Source: an uncultured archaeon
GTDB taxonomy: Archaea; Halobacteriota; Halobacteria; Halobacteriales; Haloferacaceae
Assembly (NCBI GenBank): GCA_937138675.1
Contig: CAKZPG010000021.1
Span: forward strand, 1-35,787
Reading direction: 5' to 3'
DNA: 35,787 nucleotides
The translations under genes and the position numbers were made by a program. The notes beneath the pieces are model-generated. The model did not search any database and had not been told where the DNA came from. It worked only from the letters and a program-made list of their open reading frames with translations. Of the stretch, positions 23,591 through 31,626 are shown in pieces (position 1 is the stretch's first letter; each line of letters opens with the position of its first letter).

Positions 23591-24901
23591 TTAGTCGACC
23601 ACGAGTCGCTCCTTCTCGGCAACGGCGTCGGCGGCGTCTTGCTCCGGGTCGCCTGCTGCGCCGAGCAGTCCCCGCGCGGCGACTTTCCCCCACTCTACCG
23701 CGGGCTGAGTGAACGTCTCGATGCCCTCCAGTTCGCCGACGAGGACACAGGCTGTCTCCATCCCGTAGAGCAGCTTGCCGACCGACCGAGCGTCGAGACG
23801 GTCTATCTCGACCCGCACGTTCGGCCGACCGGCGGCCGCGAGGCTCGCCTCGGTGGCACGAAACTCCGCGTCGAGCAGGTCACCGAGCCCCTCGCCCGCG
23901 AGGTACGAAAGGCCGTCCGGCAGGTCGTCTGGCACCGGCGCCGCCGCGGCCCGCTTGGTCTGTCGCACGAACGTCACCAGCTTGTCCCGCGGCCCGGCGC
24001 GGTAGAGTTGGAGCTGTGAATGCTGGTCGGTCGCGCCGAGCGCCCGGAGCGGTGTCTGCCCAAGGCCGTCTTTGCCCAGACTCTCTGCCCAGAGTTGTGC
24101 GAACCACTCTGCGAATGGCTCCAGCGCCTCCACGTACGGCATCATCGCGTTGCTCGTCGCTCCGCGGCGACCGAGAGCAAAGGCAACAGCGCCGTAGGCG
24201 TACGCCGGTGTCTCGAACAGCGACCCGGAGAGGTCGTCGGCCGCATCGCGCGCGCCGGCGACCAGCCTCGTGACGTCCGCGCCGCGGAGCGCCGCCGAGG
24301 CGGTGCCGACGGCCGAGAGAACGGAGAACCGGCCGGGCACGCCGTTCGGCACGCGGAGTGTCGGCAGGTCGTGACGGTCGGCCATCGCACGGAGAGGGCC
24401 GGCATCACCCGTCGTGACGAGCGTCTGTTCGGTCCAGTCGACGCCTGCCCGTTGCATCCGCGTGCGGACGACGAGGAAATTCGCGAGCGTCTCGGCTGTC
24501 GTCCCCGACTTCGAGACGACATTCACCACCGTCTCCGAGAGCGGCAGGCTATCAAGCAGTGAAGAGACGTGGGCCGGGTCGACGTTGTCGAGGGCGTAGA
24601 CCGGTGGTGCGTCGTCCGGTGCTGGCAGTGCCGCGGCGAGTGTCGTCGCGCCCAGGGCGCTCCCGCCGATACCCACCACAAGTACGGCCTCGGGGTCGAA
24701 CCCCGCCGTTGCGGCCAGCACCTCGTCCACGTTGACCCGTCTGGGGAGCGAGAGGGCAGCGTAGCCGTGCTCCGCCTCGCGTCGCCCGTGGTCGATCCGT
24801 TCGTGGGCGCTCGCAACGCGTTCATCCAGCTGTTCCAACGCCGTCCGTGACACGCCCGGCGTGGCTGTCGCCCCCAACGCGTTGCCGATGTCGACTCGCA
24901 T
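23591..24901 (-). CDS. pgi: Glucose-6-phosphate isomerase
   Basis: Pgi interconverts glucose-6-phosphate and fructose-6-phosphate, the gluconeogenic and glycolytic link in haloarchaea. The 436-residue protein is of the shorter PGI superfamily form. It begins MRVDIGNALGATATPGV and has VVGIGGSALGATTLAAAL, the sugar-phosphate-binding VVNVVSKSGTTAET and GRFSVLSAVGTA. The later blocks WAESLGKDG and DQHSQLQLYRAGP contain the catalytic Glu and His regions. It is divergent from the small membrane protein gene at 24982, with 80 bp between the two starts. Confidence 0.96.
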   Translation of the reverse strand: MRVDIGNALGATATPGVSRTALEQLDERVASAHERIDHGRREAEHGYAALSLPRRVNVDEVLAATAGFDPEAVLVVGIGGSALGATTLAAALPAPDDAPPVYALDNVDPAHVSSLLDSLPLSETVVNVVSKSGTTAETLANFLVVRTRMQRAGVDWTEQTLVTTGDAGPLRAMADRHDLPTLRVPNGVPGRFSVLSAVGTASAALRGADVTRLVAGARDAADDLSGSLFETPAYAYGAVAFALGRRGATSNAMMPYVEALEPFAEWFAQLWAESLGKDGLGQTPLRALGATDQHSQLQLYRAGPRDKLVTFVRQTKRAAAAPVPDDLPDGLSYLAGEGLGDLLDAEFRATEASLAAAGRPNVRVEIDRLDARSVGKLLYGMETACVLVGELEGIETFTQPAVEWGKVAARGLLGAAGDPEQDAADAVAEKERLVVD

Positions 24902-24981
24902 GGACGCGAGGGGAGCGCCGAGGTGATAAACGGCGGCGTCGAGCCGAGATGTTGAAGCCCCGGCAACCCATACCTCCAGGT

Positions 24982-25482
24982 ATGGCCTACCGCGGCGTCT
25001 TCGGCGCGTTTCCGTACGCGGCGCGCGAGAGCGACTCGTGGCTCTTCCGGTCGTATGCGCTCGTGAGTGTTGTCGTTGGCGGGGGACTCGCCCTCCTGTT
25101 TGCCTTCGGCCTCGTCGTCCTCGTCGCTCAGACGGCGGCGATTACAGGCGGGTCACTCACCCTCTCGCGGGCCTTCTACGTCGTCGTCGGACTCTTTATC
25201 GTCGCGCCAGTCATCGCGCCGACACTCCTCGTCGCGCGCCGCCACCGCCGACAGGGTTCGACGCGACGCTACGACGCGGCACTGGCGCTCGCAGGCTACC
25301 TCCTCGTCGCCTCGCTGTACGTGGCCCTCGTAATAACTATCCCGACGGGCCAGCAGGAAGCGCCGACGGGTGCATTTGCACCCGCCGTCGCGACGCTGTA
25401 CGCGCTCCCGTCCGTCGCGGCCGCCGTCCCGCCACTCGTGAGCATCGGGACGATATGGGCCGCCCACCGGCTAGCACGCTGA
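24982..25482 (+). CDS. Four-helix membrane protein, conserved haloarchaeal, function unknown
   Basis: This 166-residue protein begins MAYRGVFGAFPYAARESDSWLFRSYAL and has four hydrophobic segments: VVVGGGLALLFAFGLVVLVA, AFYVVVGLFIVAPVIAPTLLVA, ALAGYLLVASLYVALVI and VATLYALPSVAAAVPPLV. A basic RRHRRQGSTRR loop lies between helices 2 and 3. The N-terminal phrase is familiar from haloarchaeal hypothetical proteins, but I cannot name a function. The ORF track begins 45 codons upstream inside the pgi region; the ATG at 24982 is preceded by GTTGAAGC about 27 nt upstream. It converges with the TVP38-like gene, seven bases apart. Confidence 0.8.
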   Translation: MAYRGVFGAFPYAARESDSWLFRSYALVSVVVGGGLALLFAFGLVVLVAQTAAITGGSLTLSRAFYVVVGLFIVAPVIAPTLLVARRHRRQGSTRRYDAALALAGYLLVASLYVALVITIPTGQQEAPTGAFAPAVATLYALPSVAAAVPPLVSIGTIWAAHRLAR

Positions 25483-25489
25483 CGCCGAG

Positions 25490-26170
25490 TCACCCGCGCT
25501 CGCCGCGCAGTCGCGTCCGGTATCGCCCCACGACAATTGTGACGACCGCCAGCGCCGCGACCAGTCCGACGACGAGCCAGTAGTGCCCGGTCGCAGCGCC
25601 CTGCCCCGCGTAGGCAGCGAGTGCGAACGAGGGGGTGCGGCCGACGAGGATGAGAATGAGCAGCTCCGACCGCCGGATCTTGCTCACCCCGGCCAGAAAG
25701 CAGAGCAGGTCGTCCGGAAACGTCGGAAGGAGGAACGCGAGAAAGAGACCGACTCGGCCGTAGTCGGTGACGAAGCCGTCGAACTCCGCCAACGCGTCTG
25801 GGTGGACTACCTTCTCGATGAACGGCCGGCCGTAGCGCCGCGCTCCTTCGAACGCGACGAGGCTGCCGAGGAGAACGCCAGTCACGCTGTAGGCTGTCCC
25901 CGCGAGGCCGCCGAACAGGTAGCCGCCAACAGCGGAGAGCGCTTGTCCGGGCACAGGCGCGACGACGACTTGGACCGCCTGAACGAGGACGAACGCGACG
26001 GGTGCGAGCGCTCCGGCGGCGGCAAGGCGGGCTCGGTGCCACGTTGGGTCAAGAAGGAAGGGCGCGTAGCCGACGACAACTGCGGATATAGCGGTAACGA
26101 GGGCGACTGAGAGAGCGAGAAGAAGTGCCGTCCGCCGCCGGGCCGTGGGCGAGCGGAAGACGCGTTTCAC
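25490..26170 (-). CDS. TVP38/TMEM64-family membrane protein (VTT domain)
   Basis: This 226-residue protein has six or so membrane segments and the VTT/SNARE-associated domain found in TVP38, TMEM64 and DedA proteins. The segments VAPVPGQALSAVGGYLFG, LLGSLVAFEGARRYGRPF, FLLPTFPDDLLCFLAG and GRTPSFALAAYAGQG are typical. Relatives of this fold act as lipid scramblases or transporters. It overlaps the CDP-alcohol phosphatidyltransferase gene by 4 bp (ATGA), so a joint role in membrane lipids is likely but inferred. Confidence 0.92.
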   Translation of the reverse strand: MKRVFRSPTARRRTALLLALSVALVTAISAVVVGYAPFLLDPTWHRARLAAAGALAPVAFVLVQAVQVVVAPVPGQALSAVGGYLFGGLAGTAYSVTGVLLGSLVAFEGARRYGRPFIEKVVHPDALAEFDGFVTDYGRVGLFLAFLLPTFPDDLLCFLAGVSKIRRSELLILILVGRTPSFALAAYAGQGAATGHYWLVVGLVAALAVVTIVVGRYRTRLRGERG

Positions 26171-26844
26171 AGATAGCCGAGCTCGATCAAGACGACAAGA
26201 ACGGCCGCGAGGAGCGCCGCGCCACCGGCGAGCGCGTGGCTCGCCTGCGTTTTGTACGACCGGTAGTCGGAGATCATCAGCGGGCAGGCAAGAGCGACGA
26301 CAACGGCGGCGGCCCAGCCGTTCCAGAACGGCAGAAGCTGGAGCAGGAGGTAGCTGACGACGACGACGAGATTGGTATGGACGACGGTCGTCCCGTGATA
26401 GTAGCTCGTCCCTGACTCGTCGCCGAACCCTTCGGCGTTGTGCCGGACGAGTCGGAGGCCTCCGAACGCGAGGACGAGGAAGCCGACGACGGCACTAACC
26501 ACCGGGTGCGGTGAGACGGCGTAGTGAAAGAGCAGCGCGCCGGTGACGAGATAGACAAAGACGTCGATAAACGAGTCTATCTGCCGGCCGAAGGGGGAGG
26601 AGACCCCCCGCCACCGTGCGTAGGCGCCGTCGAGCTTGTCGAGGGCGTAGCCTCCGAACATCAACAGCACGGCGTGGTTCGGTGCGCCCCGAAGGAACGC
26701 CAGAACGCTCGTCCACGCGAGAAAGAGCGCGCCGAGGCTCAGGAGGTCGGCCCCCGTAAGGCTCGCGAGCACGCTCGTCCGCTCGTTCGCCCCCACGCGG
26801 CGGTCGATAACGTCACGGACCGTCGTCCGCAACCTATCGGTCAT
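26167..26844 (-). CDS. CDP-alcohol phosphatidyltransferase family protein
   Basis: This 225-residue integral membrane enzyme transfers a phospho-lipid group from a CDP-activated donor to an alcohol. The full signature DG-x2-AR-x8-G-x3-D-x3-D is present in LDGAYARWRGVSSPFGRQID and the following SFID (Asp 69, 72, 90 and 94). About six helices are visible. The donor in archaea would be CDP-archaeol; the acceptor (glycerol-P, serine, inositol-P or other) cannot be told. The ORF track starts 14 codons early; the ATG at 26844 fits the family and has AATAAATAA (plus strand) centred 25 nt upstream. It overlaps the TVP38-like gene by 4 bp. Confidence 0.93.
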   Translation of the reverse strand: MTDRLRTTVRDVIDRRVGANERTSVLASLTGADLLSLGALFLAWTSVLAFLRGAPNHAVLLMFGGYALDKLDGAYARWRGVSSPFGRQIDSFIDVFVYLVTGALLFHYAVSPHPVVSAVVGFLVLAFGGLRLVRHNAEGFGDESGTSYYHGTTVVHTNLVVVVSYLLLQLLPFWNGWAAAVVVALACPLMISDYRSYKTQASHALAGGAALLAAVLVVLIELGYL

Positions 26845-26864
26845 CAGAATAAAATCACGCCCGA

Positions 26865-26873
26865 GAATAAATA
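26865..26873 (-). promoter_or_regulatory. TATA-like box of the CDP-alcohol transferase/TVP38 operon
   Basis: On the minus strand TTATTTATT is centred 25 nt before the ATG at 26844. It lies in an AT-rich 74-bp gap after the GNAT gene, which suggests a strong independent promoter. Confidence 0.6.
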
Positions 26874-26918
26874 AGCACACCGGCACTATACATACAAAGA
26901 GAAATTATACATATTGTG

Positions 26919-27479
26919 TCAGACGTTGGCAGGGGTGGTTCGTCGGAGAGCGGTCGGGCCGAGGCGCACGTAGGTGTGCACTCGCCGCGCGACAAAGCCG
27001 GATCCGGCGAACAGTCGGCGCGAAGGCCGGTTGTCGACGGCGACGAGCGCCGTCGTCCGGTCAGCCGCTGTCGTGCGGAGCGCCCGGGCGAGAAGTGCCG
27101 AAGCGACGCCCTCACCGCGGCATGATGGGTCGACCCAGACCCGGCGAACGTACGCGCCGTCAACGTCAAGCGAGCGCTCCAGCGGGTCGATCCGGTGGGT
27201 CGCGTCGACGCTCGCGAACAGGTGCCCCATCGGTGTGTCATCGACGCGAGCGACGACTGCGTACTCGTCCGGACGGCGCTCCGCCATATGTGGATGGTTG
27301 AGCGTCGCCGGATCGCCCGGACCGTGGACTACGAGCGTGACGCCGGACGGTGGGTCTCGCGCGTCAACTGCGCCTTCGGCGACGTACTCGTACATCCGGG
27401 TCGCGGTGACACCGAGTCGCTTTAGCGCCTCGTATAGCCGCCGAGTGTGCCGGTTTCGGACGAGCCGCCACGCCTGCAT
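26919..27479 (-). CDS. GNAT-family N-acetyltransferase
   Basis: This 186-residue protein has a C-terminal GNAT domain that transfers the acetyl group of acetyl-CoA to an amine. The acetyl-CoA-binding motif A is VRRVWVDPSCRGEGVASALL, followed by LVAVDNRPSRRLFAGSGFV, which is motif B. The N-terminal part (MQAWRLVRNRHTRRLYEALKRLG) is a charged helix not present in minimal GNATs. The ORF track starts 17 codons earlier at MNDPAAG; the ATG at 27479 is preferred. The substrate is unknown. It is divergent from the DUF5812-type gene. Confidence 0.88.
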   Translation of the reverse strand: MQAWRLVRNRHTRRLYEALKRLGVTATRMYEYVAEGAVDARDPPSGVTLVVHGPGDPATLNHPHMAERRPDEYAVVARVDDTPMGHLFASVDATHRIDPLERSLDVDGAYVRRVWVDPSCRGEGVASALLARALRTTAADRTTALVAVDNRPSRRLFAGSGFVARRVHTYVRLGPTALRRTTPANV

Positions 27480-27636
27480 GCGATGGCGTGTGTGGCCGGT
27501 CGACGTAAGCCCAGCGGCCGGGTCGTTCAAACTGGTCTGGGACAGATACCATCGTCACGCCGACAGCCGGTGTGGCGAGCACAGCCGACGGCAACGGAGC
27601 GAAACCCCGAAACACCGCCGAGGAGTATCAACTTGA

Positions 27637-28143
27637 GTGACAGACGACGACGCGGACGTGGAGCCGGGAGAGTCGGAGCGGGTGACGGGCACCTTCCTGG
27701 TCGCGGAGGCCGACGAAGAGGGTGACGGCGCGGTGCTGATGGACGCTGAGCGTGGGCGGGTCCATACACTTGCCGAGGCCGGCGACCTCGTGGTGGGCGA
27801 GGCGGTCGTCGGTGAGGTGGTCGCCGATGGCGTGGTCGGCGCAGTCTGGCGGATCGCCAAGACGACGGACCGGTGGGAAATAACGGTTGGCGAGAGCGAG
27901 GAGCCGCCGACACGGAACGCGCTTGATCAGGCGAGCGACGACGTGGGCGAGCTCGTCCGGGTCGAACGCGCGGGCGAGGGTGAACTCCACCTCATCACGG
28001 TGCCCGAGTCGGGGACAGAACAAGCCGTTGCGGACGTACTGGCCGACAAACAGGGTCTTCGCGCCCGAGCGGCTCGGCTCGGCGTCGCGCATGTCACGGT
28101 ACGATCGGCCCCAGGGCTGGTCTGCGTGCGCTATCTCCCGTAG
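27637..28143 (+). CDS. Conserved haloarchaeal protein, DUF5812-type
   Basis: This 168-residue soluble protein starts at a GTG with MTDDDADVEPGESERVTGTFLVAEADEEGDGAVLMDAE. It has an S1- or barrel-like strand-rich N-terminal half, then WRIAKTTDRWEITVGESEEPP and a charged helix (QAVADVLADKQGLRARAARLG). I recognise this as DUF5812 from memory; no activity is known. It is located 38 bp before secF on the same strand. The linkage may hint at a role in protein export, but secF has its own TATA-like box, so this is weak. Confidence 0.78.
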   Translation: MTDDDADVEPGESERVTGTFLVAEADEEGDGAVLMDAERGRVHTLAEAGDLVVGEAVVGEVVADGVVGAVWRIAKTTDRWEITVGESEEPPTRNALDQASDDVGELVRVERAGEGELHLITVPESGTEQAVADVLADKQGLRARAARLGVAHVTVRSAPGLVCVRYLP

Positions 28144-28152
28144 TTAAGAAGG

Positions 28153-28159
28153 CTTATTC
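28153..28159 (+). promoter_or_regulatory. TATA-like box of secF-secD
   Basis: CTTATTC is centred 26 nt before the secF ATG, consistent with a leaderless secF-secD transcript separate from the upstream gene. Confidence 0.55.
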
Positions 28160-28181
28160 AGGATGGCGCCGGCCACGGCGT

Positions 28182-29045
28182 ATGGTCGCATTCGAGGTGC
28201 CGGAGGTCGACTACACTCGGTACTCGAACCGCCAGCTCGCGGCGGTCCCGCTCGTGGTGCTCGCTGTTGCGCTCGCAATACTCGCCGCATGGACGGCGAT
28301 GTCGGGCGCGCCGGTCGCCCTCGGCTTCGAGTTCACCGGCGGTACCGAACTTCGGGTGTCCGCGCCTGGGGCGACGGCCGACGATATCGGCTCGGCGTTC
28401 TCAGTCCAGCCGGAGTCAGTTCAGAGCGCCTCCGACGGGGTGTACATCGTCACATTCGGTCCCGACGCGCCGGACACAGATACCCTCACGGCACAGGTAC
28501 GAGACCAGGGCTACGAGGTGCCGGCGAGTTCCGACGTCGGCGCGAGCTTCGGCCGCAACACCCAACTGCTCGCGCTCGGCGGCGTCGGGGTCGCCTTCCT
28601 CGGCATGAGCGCGCTTGTGTTCGTGATGTTCCGGACGTTCGTCCCCTCCATTGCAGTCGTCGTCTCGGCGTTCTCAGACATCGTCATTCCAGTGGCTATT
28701 ATGAACCTGCTGGGAATCGAACTGTCGCTCGGCACGGTTGCCGCCCTCCTGATGCTCATCGGGTACAGCGTCGACTCGGATATCCTGTTGAACAACCATA
28801 TCTTGCGCCGGAGCGGCGACTTCTACGAATCAGTCAACCGTGCGATGCGGACCGGCGTCACAATGACGCTCACCTCGCTCTCGGCGATGATCGTAATGAC
28901 GATAATCGCGACGTACTTCGGCATCGGACTGCTCGCCGCCATCGGAACGGTCCTCGCATTCGGCCTTGCGACCGACCTGATGAACACCTACATGCTCAAT
29001 CTGAGCCTCCTTCGCTGGTATAAATACGAGGGGGTGGCTCGGTGA
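28182..29045 (+). CDS. secF: Protein export membrane protein SecF
   Basis: SecF forms a complex with SecD that helps SecYEG-dependent export using ion gradients. This 287-residue protein has a first membrane helix near residues 20-45 and the typical FEFTGGTELRVS of the first periplasmic domain. Five further helices follow, including FVMFRTFVPSIAVVVSAFSDIV and the conserved IGYSVDSDILLNNHILR. The archaeal order is secF then secD. The secF end overlaps the GTG start of secD by 4 bases, indicating a translationally coupled pair. Confidence 0.96.
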   Translation: MVAFEVPEVDYTRYSNRQLAAVPLVVLAVALAILAAWTAMSGAPVALGFEFTGGTELRVSAPGATADDIGSAFSVQPESVQSASDGVYIVTFGPDAPDTDTLTAQVRDQGYEVPASSDVGASFGRNTQLLALGGVGVAFLGMSALVFVMFRTFVPSIAVVVSAFSDIVIPVAIMNLLGIELSLGTVAALLMLIGYSVDSDILLNNHILRRSGDFYESVNRAMRTGVTMTLTSLSAMIVMTIIATYFGIGLLAAIGTVLAFGLATDLMNTYMLNLSLLRWYKYEGVAR

Positions 29046-30607
29046 GCGACTCGCTACTCGGGCGCGCCCGCGACAACTGGCGGGTGATCATCCTCGTTGT
29101 TGTCCTCCTCGCTAGTGCCTTCTCGCTTTTCTCCCCGACGGTCGGAAACGTCGATGTCGCGGACCAGCCAACGAACCTGCGCTACGGCATTGACCTCAAC
29201 GGCGGCACCCGCATCCTCGCACCGCTGGTCGGCGTGACCGCGGAGGACGTGGAGTTCGAGGGTGATGACGACGCGGCGGTCCGGCAGGCCGTCGCGGGCG
29301 AACTCCCCGACGCGGACGTGACCGACATACTTGTGCGCGGCGCAGACGAGGGAAACGCGACCGGTGCTGTCGAACTGACGACCGACGCGCCGCCCGATCG
29401 CCTGGCGAACGCCCTCGATACCGCGGGCTACGAGTACGGCACGGTCCGTAGCGGAGTCACCCAACAGACCCGGTCGGCAACCGTCTCGGTCCTCCAGTCG
29501 AAGATCAACGAAGCGGGTCTCTCTGGCGGCACCGTTCGGCCCGTCCAGACCTCGCAAGGCGGGTTCGTCCTCGTCGAGGTGCCCGGTGAGGAACGCGGTG
29601 ACGTCCTCGAACTGATCCGTGATCGTGGTCAAGTGACTGTCGAGTCATACCACCCTGTCGAGCGCGACGGCTCACGGGCCTACACGAACACGACGGTGTT
29701 GACGAGCGAAAACTTCCAGAGTGTTGGCGCCGCAGCGACCGACCAGCGGACCAGCCAGCCGTACGTTCCCGTCACCGTGCGCGAGTCGGCCGCCTCCGAT
29801 GTCCAGCGCACCCTCGTCGAGACGGGCGTCGCGAGCGGCGCCGGGAGCACCCGGTGTACCTACCAGGTGGACCCACAGAACACCGAGCCATGTCTTCTTC
29901 TTGTCGTCGACGGTGAGGTCGTGAACTCCTTTGGGATGGACGCAAACCTCAAGCGATCGATGCAGTCAGGCCAGTGGGCGACCGACCCCGCCTTTCGCCT
30001 GACAACGACGGATATCACCGAGTCACAGCAGGTGGCGGTTGACCTGCGCGCCGGTGCGCTCCCGGCGAGCCTCGACGTGGAGGCGGGAACCGTCGAATCT
30101 GTCTCGCCAAGCGCCGGCGCGCAGTTCAAATTCGACTCGCTGGTCGCGGGGATCATCGCGGTGTTCGCTGTCGCCTTCGTCGTCTTCCTGCGCTACGGCG
30201 AACCGAAGGTTGCCGCGCCGATGGTGGTTACCGCGCTCTCGGAGGTGTTCGTCCTTCTCGGGTTCGCGGCGGCCATCGGCTACCCACTTGACCTCTCGGT
30301 TATCGCCGGCTTTATTGCCGTCATCGGGACGGGAGTGGACGATCTAATAATCATCGCCGACGAGGTGATGGCCCAAGGAGATGTGTCGTCGAGACGGGTG
30401 TTCCAGTCCCGCTTCCGCAAGGCGTTCTGGGTCATCGGTGTCGCCGCCGGGACGACGATCATCGCGATGGCGCCGCTAGCGGTCCTGCCCAGTCTGGGGG
30501 ACCTGAAGGGGTTCGCAATCTTCACAGTCCTCGGCGTTATCATCGGTGTCCTGCTCACTCGCCCGGCCTACGGTGACATCCTCCGGGCGCTCCTGACGCG
30601 GCGCTAG
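29042..30607 (+). CDS. secD: Protein export membrane protein SecD
   Basis: SecD pulls exported proteins through on the outer face using an ion gradient. The 521-residue protein starts at a GTG with MSDSLLGRARDNWRVI. It has one N-terminal membrane helix and the conserved LRYGIDLNGGTRI. A large extracellular region (about 50-340) follows, including SAGAQFKFDSLVAGI at its end. Five C-terminal membrane helices follow, with IAVIGTGVDDLIIIADEVM in the conserved helix 4 region. It overlaps secF by 4 bases. Its last bases overlap the stop of the convergent small gene by 4 bases. Confidence 0.96.
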   Translation: MSDSLLGRARDNWRVIILVVVLLASAFSLFSPTVGNVDVADQPTNLRYGIDLNGGTRILAPLVGVTAEDVEFEGDDDAAVRQAVAGELPDADVTDILVRGADEGNATGAVELTTDAPPDRLANALDTAGYEYGTVRSGVTQQTRSATVSVLQSKINEAGLSGGTVRPVQTSQGGFVLVEVPGEERGDVLELIRDRGQVTVESYHPVERDGSRAYTNTTVLTSENFQSVGAAATDQRTSQPYVPVTVRESAASDVQRTLVETGVASGAGSTRCTYQVDPQNTEPCLLLVVDGEVVNSFGMDANLKRSMQSGQWATDPAFRLTTTDITESQQVAVDLRAGALPASLDVEAGTVESVSPSAGAQFKFDSLVAGIIAVFAVAFVVFLRYGEPKVAAPMVVTALSEVFVLLGFAAAIGYPLDLSVIAGFIAVIGTGVDDLIIIADEVMAQGDVSSRRVFQSRFRKAFWVIGVAAGTTIIAMAPLAVLPSLGDLKGFAIFTVLGVIIGVLLTRPAYGDILRALLTRR

Positions 30608-30891
30608 CGTTCCGACTCCGCGTTCGCCGCGTGCTCGTCCGCCGGCGTCTCCCGCCGCACCGTAGAGACCCTGACCTCGCTCGCCTCCGCCACAGCCTCG
30701 GCGAGGCTCCGGTTGTCGAGGCGCAGGCGGACTCGGTCTGCCGTTGCAACGGCCAGCGCTGCACCGAGAACGAGTGCGAGGCCGCGTCCGTCGACCCCGG
30801 CGACCAGTCCCACGAGGGCGAGACCGCCGAGGACCGCCTCGGCGCTCCACCTCCGGACCCACGCGACGACTGCCTCGCCGTCAACGTCCAT
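30604..30891 (-). CDS. Small two-helix membrane protein, hypothetical
   Basis: This 95-residue protein begins MDVDGEAVVAWVRRWSAEAV and has two hydrophobic segments, AVLGGLALVGLVAGVDG and ALALVLGAALAVATADRV. A charged C-terminal tail follows (LAEAVAEASEVRVSTVRRET). I recognise no family. It converges with secD by a 4-bp overlap and is downstream of rnhB on the same strand, with a 53-bp gap. The GC-rich codon pattern and position support a real gene. Confidence 0.7.
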   Translation of the reverse strand: MDVDGEAVVAWVRRWSAEAVLGGLALVGLVAGVDGRGLALVLGAALAVATADRVRLRLDNRSLAEAVAEASEVRVSTVRRETPADEHAANAESER

Positions 30892-30944
30892 ACTCCCGAC
30901 TCCCGCCCACGCCTGATAAACGTTGGAACTCGTGCCTGGGGCCG

Positions 30945-31583
30945 TCAGAACTCGTCAAGCGCGGACTGCTCGGCCGCCGCGAGAAGGTCCGCACACGTCG
31001 ACCACGACGAGCGTGCACACGCCGGCACGCAGCCGTTGTCGCGGAGGTACTCGCGCAGGAATGCCCGCGTCGTCGGGTCGGAAGGGTAGCCGCTCCCAAT
31101 GTCGCCGTACGTCGCCTCGAGCGCCGCGACCCGTCGGTTGCGTTCGACCTTCGCGACAACGCTCGCGGCGCCGACGATGGGCCGGGCCTCGTCGGCGCGG
31201 TGTTCGGCGACAACCTCGACGCCGTCGCCGACCGCGTCCGCAAGCCGTCGGCCGAACCGCTCCGCGTCTACGTCGGCAGCGTCGGCGACCACGCGGTCGC
31301 CCGCTTGCACGACTGCTCGAACCGCAGCGGCCTGTCCCGAGAGCGTCAGTCCGTTCATATCTGTCGCGGGGTCGTCGATGCGATCGACCCCGACAACCTC
31401 GACACCGACGGCGACCCGGTCGTCGTCGTGTAGGCGCGCAGCGACCCGGTTACGACGGTCGGGCGACAGCGTCTTTGAGTCCCCGGCCCCCGAGAGCGCT
31501 TCCGGCGGCGCCCGGACTGCGGCACAGACCATCGGCCCAAGCACCGGTCCTTTCCCCGCCTCGTCGACGCCAACGCTCGTCAC
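30945..31583 (-). CDS. rnhB: Ribonuclease HII
   Basis: RNase HII removes ribonucleotides from DNA and RNA from RNA-DNA hybrids. The 212-residue protein begins at a GTG with TSVGVDEAGKGPVLGPMV, which contains the first catalytic Asp-Glu. GAGDSKTLSPDRR and the ADEARPIVGAASVVAKVERNRR block follow, the latter typical of the RNase HII C-half, together with the GSGYPSDPTTRAFL motif. The ORF track begins 81 codons earlier in the pus10 region; the GTG at 31583 matches the family start. Pus10 ends 43 bp upstream on the same strand. Confidence 0.95.
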   Translation of the reverse strand: MTSVGVDEAGKGPVLGPMVCAAVRAPPEALSGAGDSKTLSPDRRNRVAARLHDDDRVAVGVEVVGVDRIDDPATDMNGLTLSGQAAAVRAVVQAGDRVVADAADVDAERFGRRLADAVGDGVEVVAEHRADEARPIVGAASVVAKVERNRRVAALEATYGDIGSGYPSDPTTRAFLREYLRDNGCVPACARSSWSTCADLLAAAEQSALDEF

Positions 31584-31626
31584 GAGCGGCGCTCGTGGGC
31601 GAGAGAAAAGAACCCGGGGGTCCTGG

